A DNA stretch of 64,000 nucleotides from Rhodopirellula sp. SM50. GTDB taxonomy: Bacteria > Planctomycetota > Planctomycetia > Pirellulales > Pirellulaceae. Positions 1 to 12,162 of this stretch are shown here, one piece after another. The stretch lies in the NCBI RefSeq assembly GCF_002289565.1, contig NZ_NTFY01000013.1:62001-126000 (forward strand). Reading direction: 5' to 3'. The notes under the pieces were generated by a model. That model searched no databases, was not told where the DNA came from, and saw only the letters and a list, made by a program, of their open reading frames with translations. The position numbers were made by a program, and so were the translations under genes. The first letter of the stretch is position 1; every line of letters starts with the position of its first letter.

Positions 1-3209
<3,209 letters not shown>

Positions 3210-3396
3210 GGCGTCAGACCAGCAATGTGGGGGACGACTCGATTTACCTCCATCATAGCCACTTCAGCCTCAGATGGCGGGCAAATACGGATCGATCAAT
3301 CGAGCTGCCCAAGAAAAGCTGGACCTGGACCGGATGATGAGTAATCATGGTGCCTCTTGCCAAACTACCGATTCTGCAACGAAGAGCCACACAACG

Positions 3397-4689
3397 ATGA
3401 TGCGATCTTGGAGGCCCGCCGCGTGCCGGCCGATGTTCCTGTTTGTCTTGCTACTGACCGTGTCTGTCCCTGCCGGCTATGCAGAGGACAAGGACGACAA
3501 GGCCGCCTCGTCGGGTGACTCCGCCGACGCGACGGTCAAATTGGACGGCACCTTCGAAGCCATCCGGCAATTCGAAGTCACCGCGGACAACAAGCATTTG
3601 ACGGAATTGGTGATCGAGCGAATCGTTCCTTCCGGGACGAACGTCACCCAAGGGCAGACGCTCGTCTGGTTCGAAACCGAACCACTCAACGACAAGATTC
3701 GCAGCGCCGAATCGGATCTCGCGATCGCCCGACTGGATCTGAAATCTGACGAGTTTGCTCACGAGCAGTTTCTGAAACAACAATCGCTCGACAAAGCAAA
3801 GGCACGTCGGACTCGAGATGAGGCACAACAGAATTACGACAACTATCAACGGGTGGACCGGGAGCGGGCCATCAAGCAGGCGAAGTTCTCGCTTGAGTCC
3901 TCGCAGTTTTCGCTCGAGAGTGCCACCGAAGAGTTTCGGCAACTCGAACAGATGTACAAAGAAGACGACTTGACCGAAGAGTCGGAGGAGATCGTGTTGC
4001 GACGGGCCAAGCGGGCGATGGAGTCGGCTCAATTCTCACTCGATCGAGCCCAGATTCAGCATGATCGAACCATCAAGCAGTCGATCCCCCGCGACGATGC
4101 CAATCAAGAAGAAGCCTTGGCACGCGCCGTCATCGAGTATGAAAAAGCCCTCCACGCGATGGGCATCGACAAACAGAAACGCGAGCTTGAATTGCAACGC
4201 AAACGCATCAAGCTGGAACAGCAGGCAGAAAAGTTTGACGAGATGCGAGCCGAACGGAAAAAGGTCGTCCTGAAGTCAGGACTGGACGGGATCTTCGTTT
4301 ACGGCAGCGTCACGCGGGCCAAGCTTCCGGCCAAACCGGTCGAACTGAAAAAGGGGACCAGTGTTAGCGGTAAACAAGTGATCGGCACGGTCCTCGACCC
4401 CTCCAAGTTGCAGGTGCGTGTCGAATTGCCCGAGACGCAATTGAAAGCGATTCACGTCGCAGACCGTTGCAAGGTCGTTCCCAAGGGAATCGCCGACGCG
4501 GAACTCGATGGCGTCGTCAAGTCGATCGGGATCGTGCCCCTCACCGCCGGAAAATACGACTGCATCGTATCCCTGCGTGGCAAAGCCTTGGCCGGCGTGC
4601 TGCCGGCGATGACGTGCGAGTTGCAGTTTGCTCAGGCGAATCAAAAGGCTGCCGATGGCGCCGAGAAAAAGGACGAAGCATCCAAATGA
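3397..4689 (+). CDS. HlyD/RND-type periplasmic adaptor protein
   Basis: This is probably a membrane-fusion (adaptor) protein of an efflux or secretion system. I chose the ATG at 3397 because it places a normal signal peptide (FLFVLLLTVSVPAGYA then EDKD) at the N-terminus; the frame is open further upstream to 3274. Residues 40-105 form the first half of a lipoyl/barrel-sandwich domain, residues 110-290 are a long charged coiled coil, and the second lipoyl half and beta-barrel follow (KSGLDGIFVYG, then KGTSVSGKQVIGTV). No inner-membrane transporter gene is next to it. Its stop overlaps the next start by ATGA, so it is translationally coupled to the cyclase-fold protein. Family assignment is secure; the partner transporter is unknown. 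Confidence 0.85.
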   Translation: MMRSWRPAACRPMFLFVLLLTVSVPAGYAEDKDDKAASSGDSADATVKLDGTFEAIRQFEVTADNKHLTELVIERIVPSGTNVTQGQTLVWFETEPLNDKIRSAESDLAIARLDLKSDEFAHEQFLKQQSLDKAKARRTRDEAQQNYDNYQRVDRERAIKQAKFSLESSQFSLESATEEFRQLEQMYKEDDLTEESEEIVLRRAKRAMESAQFSLDRAQIQHDRTIKQSIPRDDANQEEALARAVIEYEKALHAMGIDKQKRELELQRKRIKLEQQAEKFDEMRAERKKVVLKSGLDGIFVYGSVTRAKLPAKPVELKKGTSVSGKQVIGTVLDPSKLQVRVELPETQLKAIHVADRCKVVPKGIADAELDGVVKSIGIVPLTAGKYDCIVSLRGKALAGVLPAMTCELQFAQANQKAADGAEKKDEASK

Positions 4690-5897
4690 GATTCTTGTCG
4701 CGACGTTGGCTTGTTGCCGTAGCCGTCCTGGTGCTGTTGCAGGCCGAAGGTCATCCCCAGGAGACGGTTCGGATCGGAGAGGAAGTCCGACCGTTGCCGG
4801 TGGTCGAGCCGACCGAGCCGGAGGAACTGCAGGCCGCGATTGAACGTGGCGTGCAATTTTTGATCGACGACCAGAACCCCAACGGATCCTGGGGGTCGCC
4901 GACGAAGACCAAGGGGTTGAATATCTACGCGCCCGTTCCCGGTGCACACCACGCGTTTCGCGCCGGAACGACGTCGTTGGCACTTTCGGGATTGCTGGAA
5001 GTCGCCCCCGATGATCCCAAAACCCAGACGACGATTGATCGAGCCGAAGCTTGGTTGTACGAACACCTCGGATCACTCCGCCGGGCCAGTGGTGACGCGA
5101 TCTACAACGTCTGGGGCCATGCCTATTCGATCCAGGCACTCGTCCGGCTGCACGGGCGACATACCGGCGAGACCGAGGCTCAGGAAAAGATTGTCGCTCT
5201 GATTCGCGATCAATTCGACATGCTGCAACGTTACGAATCGGTGGACGGCGGTTGGGGGTACTACGATTTCCGGTACCAGTCCAATCAGCCCACCTCGAGT
5301 TCGATCAGTTTCGTCAACGGCGCCGTGCTGATCGCTTTGGCCGAAGCGAGAGAGATCGGAGTGGAGCCCCCGAAGCGAATGGTCGATCGAGCCATTGCCG
5401 CAACCAACCGTCAAAAGAAGTCGGATTTCAGCTACCTGTACGGTGAGTATCTCAAAGATCGGCCGGCACGAGAAATCAATCGCCCGGGCGGCAGTCTGGG
5501 ACGGACACAGTGCTGCAACGCCGCGCTGCGGGCCTGGGGTGACGAAACGGTGACCGATGATGTGATCAAGACGTGGCTGTATCGCTTGTACGTCCGCAAT
5601 GGTTGGCTGGATATCGGACGTAAACGACCGATTCCCCACGAGTCGTGGATGCAAGTGGCCGGGTATTTTTATTACTTCGGACACTACTACGGCGCTGTGT
5701 GCTTGGACCAATTGCCCGCCCAACAACGAGCGCCCTATCAAGCAATGTTGGCGAAATTGATCTTGGACCGTCAAGAAAAGAACGGGTCGTGGTGGGATTA
5801 CCCGCTGTACGATTACCACCGACCCTACGGCACCGGGTTCGCGCTGATGACGCTGCATCGGTGTAAGGCCGCCGAGGGGGAGAGGGCAGAAAAATAG
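4686..5897 (+). CDS. Secreted prenyltransferase/squalene-oxidase repeat protein
   Basis: The 403-residue protein has the alpha/alpha toroid fold of terpene cyclases. The start is the ATG overlapping the TGA of the adaptor gene; it gives a signal peptide (RRWLVAVAVLVLLQAEG). QW-like repeats such as LIDDQNPNGSWG, YESVDGGWGYYDF and RQEKNGSWWDYPLYDY are seen. The DXDD acid motif of true squalene-hopene cyclases is not apparent, so I do not infer cyclase activity; planctomycetes carry many such secreted toroid proteins of unknown role. Coupling to the HlyD-like gene suggests a shared envelope function. The stop codon lies inside a short sequence that recurs inverted downstream (see repeat at 5885-6030). 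Confidence 0.85.
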   Translation: MRFLSRRWLVAVAVLVLLQAEGHPQETVRIGEEVRPLPVVEPTEPEELQAAIERGVQFLIDDQNPNGSWGSPTKTKGLNIYAPVPGAHHAFRAGTTSLALSGLLEVAPDDPKTQTTIDRAEAWLYEHLGSLRRASGDAIYNVWGHAYSIQALVRLHGRHTGETEAQEKIVALIRDQFDMLQRYESVDGGWGYYDFRYQSNQPTSSSISFVNGAVLIALAEAREIGVEPPKRMVDRAIAATNRQKKSDFSYLYGEYLKDRPAREINRPGGSLGRTQCCNAALRAWGDETVTDDVIKTWLYRLYVRNGWLDIGRKRPIPHESWMQVAGYFYYFGHYYGAVCLDQLPAQQRAPYQAMLAKLILDRQEKNGSWWDYPLYDYHRPYGTGFALMTLHRCKAAEGERAEK

Positions 5898-6030
5898 GGG
5901 GCAGGAACATGGGGTAGCAGCGAATGGTGCTCGATGGCCAGATGTGTCTCAGAGGGCCTGAATCGGACGGAGTCCCCTTTTCTTGTCCGGTTTCACCTCC
6001 CCATTTTTCTGCCCACCATTTTTCTGGCAT
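5885..6030. repeat. Inverted short-phrase repeat between convergent genes
   Basis: The phrase GGGCAGAAAAAT (5885-5896), which overlaps the 3' end of the cyclase-fold gene, recurs inverted as ATTTTTCTGCCC at 6003-6014. A partial second inverted copy (CCATTTTTCTGGC) lies at about 6016-6030. Apart from this the gap between the convergent genes (5898-6062) shows nothing else recognisable. The arrangement matches other phrase arrays in the window, notably 27248-27480. Confidence 0.6.
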
Positions 6031-6062
6031 CCCGTCCTCACCCTCGCCCCCGGCAATGATCG

Positions 6063-7157
6063 CTAAAGATCAAGTTCAACAGCCCGATGCTGGGCGGCGG
6101 ATTGATAGCAGGCATCGACCAGCGCCATCGTGGCCAGATTGTCTTCGCCGCTGAGCGCCGGATCGACTCCGTTTTCCAACGCCACCAACAATTCGGCCAT
6201 CGGTCCCAAGAAGGCATCGGGGAACCAGACCTCGTCCCAGTGCGGGCGTTGCCAGGTGCCCTTCGCTGTCGTGCTGTACTGAAGGGTGCTTGGCGTCCGC
6301 TGGGGATACTTGGGCCAACCGATGTCGCCCAGCGCCAGGCCTTGGGTGCCTTCGACGCGATAGGTGATACCGATGGCCTCGGCGGCCCCCTCGCGGACCG
6401 GTCCGGCCCAGACGTCGTCACAGATCATGCAACGTAAGCCCGATGCGTACTCCAAGATGTACAGCCCGATCCCATCGGTATGTTGAAACGTGGTGCGTGG
6501 ATCGGAGCGAAAGCTGGCATAAACTCGCTGCGGATCGCCGAACCAAAAACGCATCGTGTCCAAATGGTGGATCGACAAGATTCGGCACGTGACCCAGCCC
6601 TGTCGCTCTTGCCAGGGCATCCAGTGGGGGATCGCACGGGTGTCGATCGTTGCCAGGACCGGATCGCCTAAATCGCCTCGCGCGATCAGGTGGCGGCAGG
6701 CTCGAACGGATTGGTCGTAGCGCATGTTTTGGTTGACGCACAACGTCATGCCGGCGTCGCGGCACAATCGAACGATCTCTTTGGCTTGATCGAGACAAAC
6801 GCCGAGCGGCTTTTGTGCCAGGATGCCGCGGATCTGTTTGTGCCGGACGACTTCGCCGACGACGTCCAACAGGCAATCGGGAGGGACGGCGATGTCGACG
6901 ACTTCGACGCGTGGGTCTTGCAGCAATTGTTGGTAGGTTGGATACACCGATTCGATCGAATGCCGCTGGGCAACCTGTTGGGCATTTTGGATCGTTCGCG
7001 AGCAGATGGCGACCGGTTGCAAGCCGGCGGCGCGATAGGCGACCAGATGGCAGTCGGCCATGATGAATCCCGCGCCGATGCAGCCGATGCCGACGTCCAG
7101 CCGGTCGGGAAGCGTGGGCAGGTAGTCGAGAGTTTCGGAGGCGGGGTGTTGCGGCAT
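6063..7157 (-). CDS. Gfo/Idh/MocA family oxidoreductase
   Basis: This is a probable NAD(P)-dependent sugar or inositol-type dehydrogenase of 364 residues, the usual family length. The N-terminal Rossmann fold shows [14 protein letters not shown] at about residue 24. The catalytic EKP motif appears as AQKPLG near residue 117, with Gln in place of Glu. The C-terminal half is the alpha/beta substrate domain with [10 protein letters not shown] and [12 protein letters not shown]. It starts 7 bp after the stop of the PhyH dioxygenase, so the two are co-transcribed; in planctomycetes this pairing often belongs to catabolism of unusual sugars or osmolytes. The substrate cannot be told from sequence. 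Confidence 0.9.
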   Translation of the reverse strand: MPQHPASETLDYLPTLPDRLDVGIGCIGAGFIMADCHLVAYRAAGLQPVAICSRTIQNAQQVAQRHSIESVYPTYQQLLQDPRVEVVDIAVPPDCLLDVVGEVVRHKQIRGILAQKPLGVCLDQAKEIVRLCRDAGMTLCVNQNMRYDQSVRACRHLIARGDLGDPVLATIDTRAIPHWMPWQERQGWVTCRILSIHHLDTMRFWFGDPQRVYASFRSDPRTTFQHTDGIGLYILEYASGLRCMICDDVWAGPVREGAAEAIGITYRVEGTQGLALGDIGWPKYPQRTPSTLQYSTTAKGTWQRPHWDEVWFPDAFLGPMAELLVALENGVDPALSGEDNLATMALVDACYQSAAQHRAVELDL

Positions 7158-7164
7158 CGAAGGA

Positions 7165-8004
7165 TTACTCGTCCCGGAGCGACTTGGCGCTGGCGTCGTG
7201 GTCGGGATCCAGGAATGCCGCTTCCGCGGTGTCCGTGTCGAATCGCTTGATGCCGATCTGTTTGATCGCCGCGTCGTCCAGGCGATCGATCGGCGTGTAG
7301 CGGGGGTGGTGCGAGTCCTTGTAGGGGTCGTTGGATTTGGCGTTGTAGCAACAGATCATCGACCAGCGAGGATTGGCGGATTTATTTTGGTCGCTGCGAT
7401 GCAACAGATTGGAATGAAAAAAGAGCACGTCGCCGGGATCCATTTCGACATAGATCAATTCCATGCGTTTCAGGATTTCTGCGACACGCTCGACATCCGC
7501 GCCGGCTTGATCGCCGGTCAATTGATGATGGATCCTGCCACAGTGATGAGAGCCCCGGATGACTTGCAAACAACCGTTCTCCCGCGTGGCCGGATCAACG
7601 GCGATGAAGGCGCTGACCAGGTTCGGTGTTAACACGCCATTGGCGTACCAGTACCCATAGTCTTGGTGCCACGCCCAGGCGCCGCCGACGCGGGCGTCCT
7701 TCATGATCATTTTGGAATGGTAATGATACGGTTCGTCGTTGAGCAGTTGTTCGGCGGTATCGACCATTCGATGGCAGCGGGCGAAGGCACCGTAGATTCC
7801 TTGGCCGGGATGATTCCAAAGCGACAGACGAACCGTCCCGCCTTCACCATCGGCGCGGCCGAACGCGTGATCGTCAAGCTGTTTGTCTTCCCGCGCCGAC
7901 CGATGCAACAGGTCGATCTCTTGGGCATCGAACAATGATTTGCGAAGCAAAAAGCCGTCGCGTTGGTAGTGTTCACGATCGAGCTGGGAGATCGGTGTGG
8001 ACAT
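7165..8004 (-). CDS. Phytanoyl-CoA dioxygenase (PhyH) family protein
   Basis: This is a non-haem Fe(II)/2-oxoglutarate dioxygenase of 279 residues. The metal-binding facial triad is visible: WHQDYGYW supplies His and Asp, and [14 protein letters not shown] supplies the distal His. I set the start at the ATG at 8004 ([14 protein letters not shown]). The frame is open upstream but there encodes only the low-complexity serine/proline product of the GGAGAC-rich repeat at 8005-8070. It lies directly upstream of the oxidoreductase gene (7-bp gap). The substrate is unknown; related planctomycete proteins are annotated only by family. Confidence 0.9.
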   Translation of the reverse strand: MSTPISQLDREHYQRDGFLLRKSLFDAQEIDLLHRSAREDKQLDDHAFGRADGEGGTVRLSLWNHPGQGIYGAFARCHRMVDTAEQLLNDEPYHYHSKMIMKDARVGGAWAWHQDYGYWYANGVLTPNLVSAFIAVDPATRENGCLQVIRGSHHCGRIHHQLTGDQAGADVERVAEILKRMELIYVEMDPGDVLFFHSNLLHRSDQNKSANPRWSMICCYNAKSNDPYKDSHHPRYTPIDRLDDAAIKQIGIKRFDTDTAEAAFLDPDHDASAKSLRDE

Positions 8005-8070
8005 GGGAGACGGGGGAGACAAGGAGATGGGGAGAGAGGGAGACAAGGAGACAAGGAGATGGGGAGAGCA
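8005..8070. repeat. Low-complexity GGAGACAAGG phrase array
   Basis: Purine-rich units based on GGGAGACAAGGAGATGGGGA are repeated imperfectly about three times just upstream of the PhyH start codon. The tract creates spurious Ser/Pro/Leu-rich open frames on the minus strand. It sits where the PhyH promoter or ribosome-binding region should be. Confidence 0.7.
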
Positions 8071-8139
8071 CCGTGTAGGATAACAAACTTGGGGGATCCC
8101 GAATCGAAAAACGTCGAGCGCGGCGGAGCGATCGACGTT

Positions 8140-8586
8140 TCAGCTCGGCTGGGCGTTTGAGCGGGCGAACTGAAGGATTTGCGGGGTGTTCAGTGCGCCG
8201 GTTTGGCGGGCGATTTCGGATCCGCGGCGGAACAGGATGATCGTGGGGATTCCCGAGAGCGAAAACTGCGCCGCGGTCTGCGTGGCGGCGTCGGTGTCCA
8301 ACTTGGCGAGGATGAACCCCGGTGACAACTCCGCGGCGGCTTCGGCGAACGAAGGGGCCATCATTCGGCAAGGGCCACACCATGACGCCCAGAAATCGAC
8401 CAGGACGGGAACGTCGGATCGCGACACAAATTTGCCGAACGATTGATCGGTCAACTCAATCGGGGTGGCGGGCAACAACGGGGTTTGGCATTTGCCACAG
8501 ATCGGTCGGTCGTCGATCCGATCGCTCGGAACACGATTGACAGCGAGGCAGTCGGAACAAACGAGACTCAGTGGAGGTGCAGTCAT
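8140..8586 (-). CDS. trxC: Thioredoxin 2 (zinc-binding thioredoxin)
   Basis: This is a 148-residue disulfide reductase. Two CxxC pairs at residues 10-13 and 30-33 (CSDC and CGKC) make the N-terminal zinc ribbon that separates TrxC from TrxA. The active site is FWASWCGPC (Cys70 and Cys73), and the cis-proline loop is SGIPTI. Length and architecture match TrxC, which in proteobacteria is tied to oxidative stress. A weak sigma-54-like sequence lies upstream at 8633-8648, and the gene borders the sigma-54 stress island, so stress control is possible. Confidence 0.93.
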   Translation of the reverse strand: MTAPPLSLVCSDCLAVNRVPSDRIDDRPICGKCQTPLLPATPIELTDQSFGKFVSRSDVPVLVDFWASWCGPCRMMAPSFAEAAAELSPGFILAKLDTDAATQTAAQFSLSGIPTIILFRRGSEIARQTGALNTPQILQFARSNAQPS

Positions 8587-8632
8587 GGCAATTGAGTTTG
8601 AAGGCTTGTGTGGGACGCGGCGTCACCACCTG

Positions 8633-8648
8633 TGCATTTTATGCGCCG
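8633..8648 (-). promoter_or_regulatory. Weak sigma-54-like promoter candidate for trxC
   Basis: Read on the minus strand this is CGGCGCATAAAATGCA. It has the GG-N10-GC spacing of sigma-54 promoters, but the -24 box is only a partial match. The -12 element lies about 48 bp before the trxC ATG. It is much weaker than the site at 8867 and could be chance. Confidence 0.25.
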
Positions 8649-8866
8649 CGCGCGGTCGTGTGTAACTTGTGCAGAGGTGAATGGGCTGCCGTGTCATCGT
8701 AGTAATCGTAGGGCATGCTGTGCATGCCACCAGGCCGTCAGCCATCCTCCAACGCCTCCCTTTCGCCAGAACGTAAGCCCACCAACGTTGGATGGAAACG
8801 GCACTCTGCCAGTGTGATTCCAAGGCGGCACGGCCCCCACATTCGAAACGCTACGCGATCGTGAAA

Positions 8867-8882
8867 TGGCACAACTTTTGCA
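8867..8882 (+). promoter_or_regulatory. Sigma-54 promoter of hsp20
   Basis: TGGCACAACTTTTGCA matches the sigma-54 consensus TGGCACG-N4-TTGCA at every position but one. The invariant GG (8868-8869) and GC (8880-8881) are exactly 10 bp apart. The hsp20 start is about 96 bp downstream, so the message would have a leader of roughly 85 nt. Confidence 0.75.
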
Positions 8883-8978
8883 ATTCGACACAAACACAAC
8901 AGTGCACCTGCCTGTCTGCCAAACGGTGCACCGAAAGAGAATACCTGTATCACGTCTGTTTGAATTGAGGAGAGAGAG

Positions 8979-9443
8979 ATGGGACTTCTAACACGACACC
9001 GTTCTAGCTTTCCAACGAGCATTGATCGGATGCGAGATGAATTCGATCGCGCGCTACAAAATTTCTGGGGCGGAAACGGCGATTTTGAAAGCATGCTTCC
9101 GGCCAGCGAATGGCAGCCGAGCGTTGATATCTCGGAAGACGATTCGGCGTTGAAGGTCAAAGTCGATCTGCCTGGGATCAAACCCGAAGACGTCGAGATC
9201 AGCGTCAGCGATGACCGGTTGACGATCAAGGGCGAGCGGAAAGAGGAAACCGAAGACGACAACAAGGAAACGAAAGTGCATCGCATCGAACGCCGTTACG
9301 GATCGTTCTATCGCAGCATCGCCCTGCCTCCGGGCACCAAGGCCGATGATGTGGTCGCCGAAGCCGACAACGGTGTGATCACGATCCACTTGCCCAAGGG
9401 CGAGGTGACCAAAGCCAAGCGGGTGGCGGTGAAGGCCAAGTAG
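8979..9443 (+). CDS. Hsp20/alpha-crystallin small heat-shock protein
   Basis: This is an ATP-independent holdase chaperone of 154 residues. The alpha-crystallin domain covers about residues 40-140, with VDISEDDSALKVKVDLPG, the Hsp20 signature KVDLPGIKPEDVEISV and the GVITIHLPKG strand near the end. A strong ribosome-binding site (GAGGAGAGAG) precedes the ATG. Transcription probably starts at the sigma-54 promoter at 8867-8882, unusual for hsp20 genes, which are more often under sigma-32, HrcA or ROSE thermometers. A bidirectional hairpin terminator follows at 9461-9494. Confidence 0.96.
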   Translation: MGLLTRHRSSFPTSIDRMRDEFDRALQNFWGGNGDFESMLPASEWQPSVDISEDDSALKVKVDLPGIKPEDVEISVSDDRLTIKGERKEETEDDNKETKVHRIERRYGSFYRSIALPPGTKADDVVAEADNGVITIHLPKGEVTKAKRVAVKAK

Positions 9444-9460
9444 GGTTGCCGCCGTGACCG

Positions 9461-9494
9461 TCGTCGAGTTGCTCGCCATCGAGCAACTCGACGA
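9461..9494. terminator. Bidirectional hairpin terminator between hsp20 and kinase gene
   Basis: A perfect inverted repeat with 15-bp arms (9461-9475 and 9480-9494) and a CCAT loop sits 17 bp after the hsp20 stop and 7 bp after the stop of the convergent gene. No long T-run follows, so termination efficiency is a guess. Confidence 0.65.
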
Positions 9495-9501
9495 ACGTGC
9501 G

Positions 9502-11058
9502 CTAATTCGGCATCTCGACGACGCTGTCTCGTTCGCTTTCGGACAGCGGTTCGATGCTGGACAGTTGGCCATCCAGCACGTCCAGATCGGCATCCGAGGC
9601 GTCATCGTCGCGGGCGATCCGGTCGCTGATGCGTTGCCGCAGCGTTTGCTCCTCGGCGTGGCAGTTGAGGATGGCAAACGTCGCCGATTCGCGAGTCGCC
9701 AGGGTCTTGAACATCTGGCGGTCGGCCCGTCGCAGAAACGTCGCGTCGATGACGACCGAGTGGCCGGAACGGAGGATGCAACGGGCCATCCGACGCAACC
9801 GTTCGTAGGTCGCGTGATTGGCGGTTTCACCATACAGTTCGCGTTGTTGCCGTTGGTTGGGACGGTCGGTCGGCTGCATTCCAAAATGCCGCTTGCGTTC
9901 GATGTCGCTGCGGAGTCGGATCGCACCGTGCCGCTGGACGACCCACTCGCTGGCGGTGGTTTTTCCGCTGCCGCTGACGCCGTGGGTGATCCACAATGCG
10001 GGGCGATCACGCAAGGAAAACCGATAGGCCAGTTCGATGTGGTGCTCGCAATCCTGCATCGCGGTGGCCCGCTCGGCGTCGGATAGACCGGGTTGCGACG
10101 CCCGCATCACCGCCACCTTGGCACGGATCAGCGCGCGATAGACCAAGTACCATCTCAGCACGACGAGTGACGCATGGTCGCCGGTGTGTTCCAGATAGGC
10201 ATTGATGAAACTGCGTGACAGATCCATCCGGTCACGGGCGGCGAAGTCCATCGCGGCAAACGCCGCGTCGCTGAGCACATCGATCCAGCGAAACTGATCG
10301 TTGAACTCGATCCCGTCAAAGGGGATCAACCGGTCTTGCCAGTGAACGATATTGGCCAAGTGCATGTCGCCATGGCATTCGCGGATGAAACCGTTGGCGA
10401 CTCGTTGCACAAACACGCGACGGTGTTCTTCAAAAAAGGTGCCGGTCCAATCGCCGAGCACGCGTAGGATCTTGGCCGACGGACCCGTGACGGCATCCTT
10501 CAGCGCGGCCAAGTTGTCGGTCGCGTTCTGGTAGATCAAGTCGATCGATCCGAGCCGCTTTCCATCGGCATCACTGGGCAGTCGTTCGGCCGAACCGTGA
10601 AACTCTGCAACACATTGGGCTAAATCGAACACTTCGTCGGTCGTCAGCTTGCCGGCGTCGAGTCGTTCACTGAGCAGCGAGCCGGCGGGAAACCGACGCA
10701 TTTTGACGGCGTATTCCACCGCCGACCCCGTGCCTTCGACCACCGGTTTTCCGTCCTGCCACGTCAGTGGCACGACATCCAGGTAAAGTTCCGCAGCGAA
10801 CCGTCGATCCAAGCGGAGTTCCTGTTCGCAAAACTGTTTGCGTTTTTCGAGTGAGGAGTAATCCAGGAACGCGGTGCGCACCGGCTTTTTGATCTTGTAG
10901 GCAAAATCGCCGACCAGAAAGACCCACGAAATGTGGGTCTCGTGCAACTCCACGTCATCCGCTTGGACCTCCGGATAGGCCTCGGGATTGCGAAGACCGT
11001 TGATCAATTCTTCGCTGGATGGGCCGTTTGCGGTCGCGGTGGCGTCGGCGTGACTCAT
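9502..11058 (-). CDS. Fused aminoglycoside-phosphotransferase-like / P-loop kinase protein
   Basis: This is a 518-residue two-domain protein. Residues 1-330 are an APH/choline-kinase-like fold (COG2187 type) with the Brenner-like loop ECHGDMHLANIV and metal motif PFDGIEFND. Residues 345-518 are a P-loop kinase (COG0645 type) with Walker A GVSGSGKTT, an RSDIERKRHF segment and ARCILRSGHSVVIDATFL. The substrate is unknown. The same fusion beside a universal stress protein gene exists in the mycobacterial DosR dormancy regulon (Rv2004c-Rv2005c, from memory). Here it starts 77 bp after the usp stop with no promoter of its own that I could see, so it is probably the second gene of the sigma-54-driven usp operon. 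Confidence 0.88.
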   Translation of the reverse strand: MSHADATATANGPSSEELINGLRNPEAYPEVQADDVELHETHISWVFLVGDFAYKIKKPVRTAFLDYSSLEKRKQFCEQELRLDRRFAAELYLDVVPLTWQDGKPVVEGTGSAVEYAVKMRRFPAGSLLSERLDAGKLTTDEVFDLAQCVAEFHGSAERLPSDADGKRLGSIDLIYQNATDNLAALKDAVTGPSAKILRVLGDWTGTFFEEHRRVFVQRVANGFIRECHGDMHLANIVHWQDRLIPFDGIEFNDQFRWIDVLSDAAFAAMDFAARDRMDLSRSFINAYLEHTGDHASLVVLRWYLVYRALIRAKVAVMRASQPGLSDAERATAMQDCEHHIELAYRFSLRDRPALWITHGVSGSGKTTASEWVVQRHGAIRLRSDIERKRHFGMQPTDRPNQRQQRELYGETANHATYERLRRMARCILRSGHSVVIDATFLRRADRQMFKTLATRESATFAILNCHAEEQTLRQRISDRIARDDDASDADLDVLDGQLSSIEPLSESERDSVVEMPN

Positions 11059-11135
11059 TGTCTTACCTGTTTGGGTCGCGTAGCACGGACCGCGATTGTC
11101 TCAAGCAACCTCGTCCAATCGACGGATCCGTTTGG

Positions 11136-12110
11136 TCAAGTCATCGGCAACAAGCATGTTTCGATCGACTGATCATCTTCGCTGATGTGGATCGGGGATT
11201 CAAAGCCTTCGGGTTTCAGGGCAAGTACGGAACTGTTCAACTGACAGAGCAGGTTTTCGGCCGTATTGCCGATCAGGAATCCGGCCACTCCGGTCCGACA
11301 GACCGTCCCCATGACCACCAAGTCGGCTTCGATGTCTTCGGCGACGGCGAGGATGTTGGGGGCAGCGGGACCGCGACGCAGATGGACCTGGATGTCGTCG
11401 GCGTCGGCAAAGGGTTCATGCAACAGTCGATCAAGCCGTTTGCGAACCTTGGCTTCGCGTTTGGCCAACGCGGCATTGACTTCCGCGTCGCCGGCGCGTC
11501 GCCGCAGGGCGTGTTCCATCCACATGTCCCAGACGCTGACGACGTGCAGTTTTGCGCGGTCACGCAACGCGATCGCGTACGCCAATTCGAGGATGGTGTT
11601 GTTCAAATTCAAATGGGTTTCATCATCGGCATCCAGATCGATCGCCGCGAGCACCTGTTTGAACTCCTGGTGGATCAGCGGTTTGAGGATCCAGACGGGA
11701 CAGGGGCAGACACGCAGCAGCGATCGAGCGATGCTGCCGAATAAACGCCCCGTGGTCGACAACCCGTCGGCCGTCTTGATGACCAAGTCGTGTCCGCCGG
11801 TGAGCACGCGTTTGGTGATTTCCTGTGCCGGATCGCCACAACGAACGAGGATCTCCACGGTGAGACTTTCTCGGCAAAATTGATTCGCCAGTTGGACCAA
11901 TTTTTGCCCGCGGTCCTCGATCATCAGATGTTCCAGTTCCTCGTGACTGGCCCCATGTGCCACCAAGCCGATCGCACCAGGCAGCGGCTTGACCACGTCC
12001 ATCAGCGTGACCACCGCCTTGTTCTCCTTGGCGATCTCAAAAGCCCGTTGAATTGCCGTCTCGGGATCGTTCGTTCCCGCGTAGACCAAGATGTTCTTAA
12101 ATCGTTGCAT
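11136..12110 (-). CDS. Tandem universal stress protein (UspE-like)
   Basis: The 324-residue protein consists of two Usp domains (about 1-145 and 155-310). ATP-binding signatures appear in both halves: GRLFGSIARSLLRVCPCPV in the first and GTVCRTGVAGFLIGNTAEN in the second. Such proteins bind ATP or act as stress sensors in the cytoplasm. A good sigma-54 promoter lies at 12147-12162, 37 bp before the ATG. An AGAGTG/CACTCT inverted repeat at 12123-12139 falls at about the transcription start or leader. The APH/P-loop kinase gene follows in the same direction. Confidence 0.93.
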   Translation of the reverse strand: MQRFKNILVYAGTNDPETAIQRAFEIAKENKAVVTLMDVVKPLPGAIGLVAHGASHEELEHLMIEDRGQKLVQLANQFCRESLTVEILVRCGDPAQEITKRVLTGGHDLVIKTADGLSTTGRLFGSIARSLLRVCPCPVWILKPLIHQEFKQVLAAIDLDADDETHLNLNNTILELAYAIALRDRAKLHVVSVWDMWMEHALRRRAGDAEVNAALAKREAKVRKRLDRLLHEPFADADDIQVHLRRGPAAPNILAVAEDIEADLVVMGTVCRTGVAGFLIGNTAENLLCQLNSSVLALKPEGFESPIHISEDDQSIETCLLPMT

Positions 12111-12146
12111 CGCAGATTCCTAAGAGTGTTACTCACTCTCTAGGTT

Positions 12147-12162
12147 TGCATGATTTGTGCCA
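12147..12162 (-). promoter_or_regulatory. Sigma-54 promoter of usp operon
   Basis: On the minus strand this reads TGGCACAAATCATGCA. The -24 box TGGCAC is perfect, the -12 box ATGCA has one mismatch, and GG-N10-GC spacing is exact. It lies 37 bp before the usp ATG. Confidence 0.68.

Larger units (their letters stand above)
8587..8978. other. Divergent intergenic region trxC / hsp20
   Basis: These 392 bp separate divergent trxC and hsp20. I see no credible gene. It contains the two sigma-54-like sites listed separately, a perfect 10-bp palindrome CCAACGTTGG at 8782-8791 about 80 bp upstream of the -24 element (a possible activator site), and the hsp20 ribosome-binding site GAGGAGAGAG at 8967-8976. 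Confidence 0.6.
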
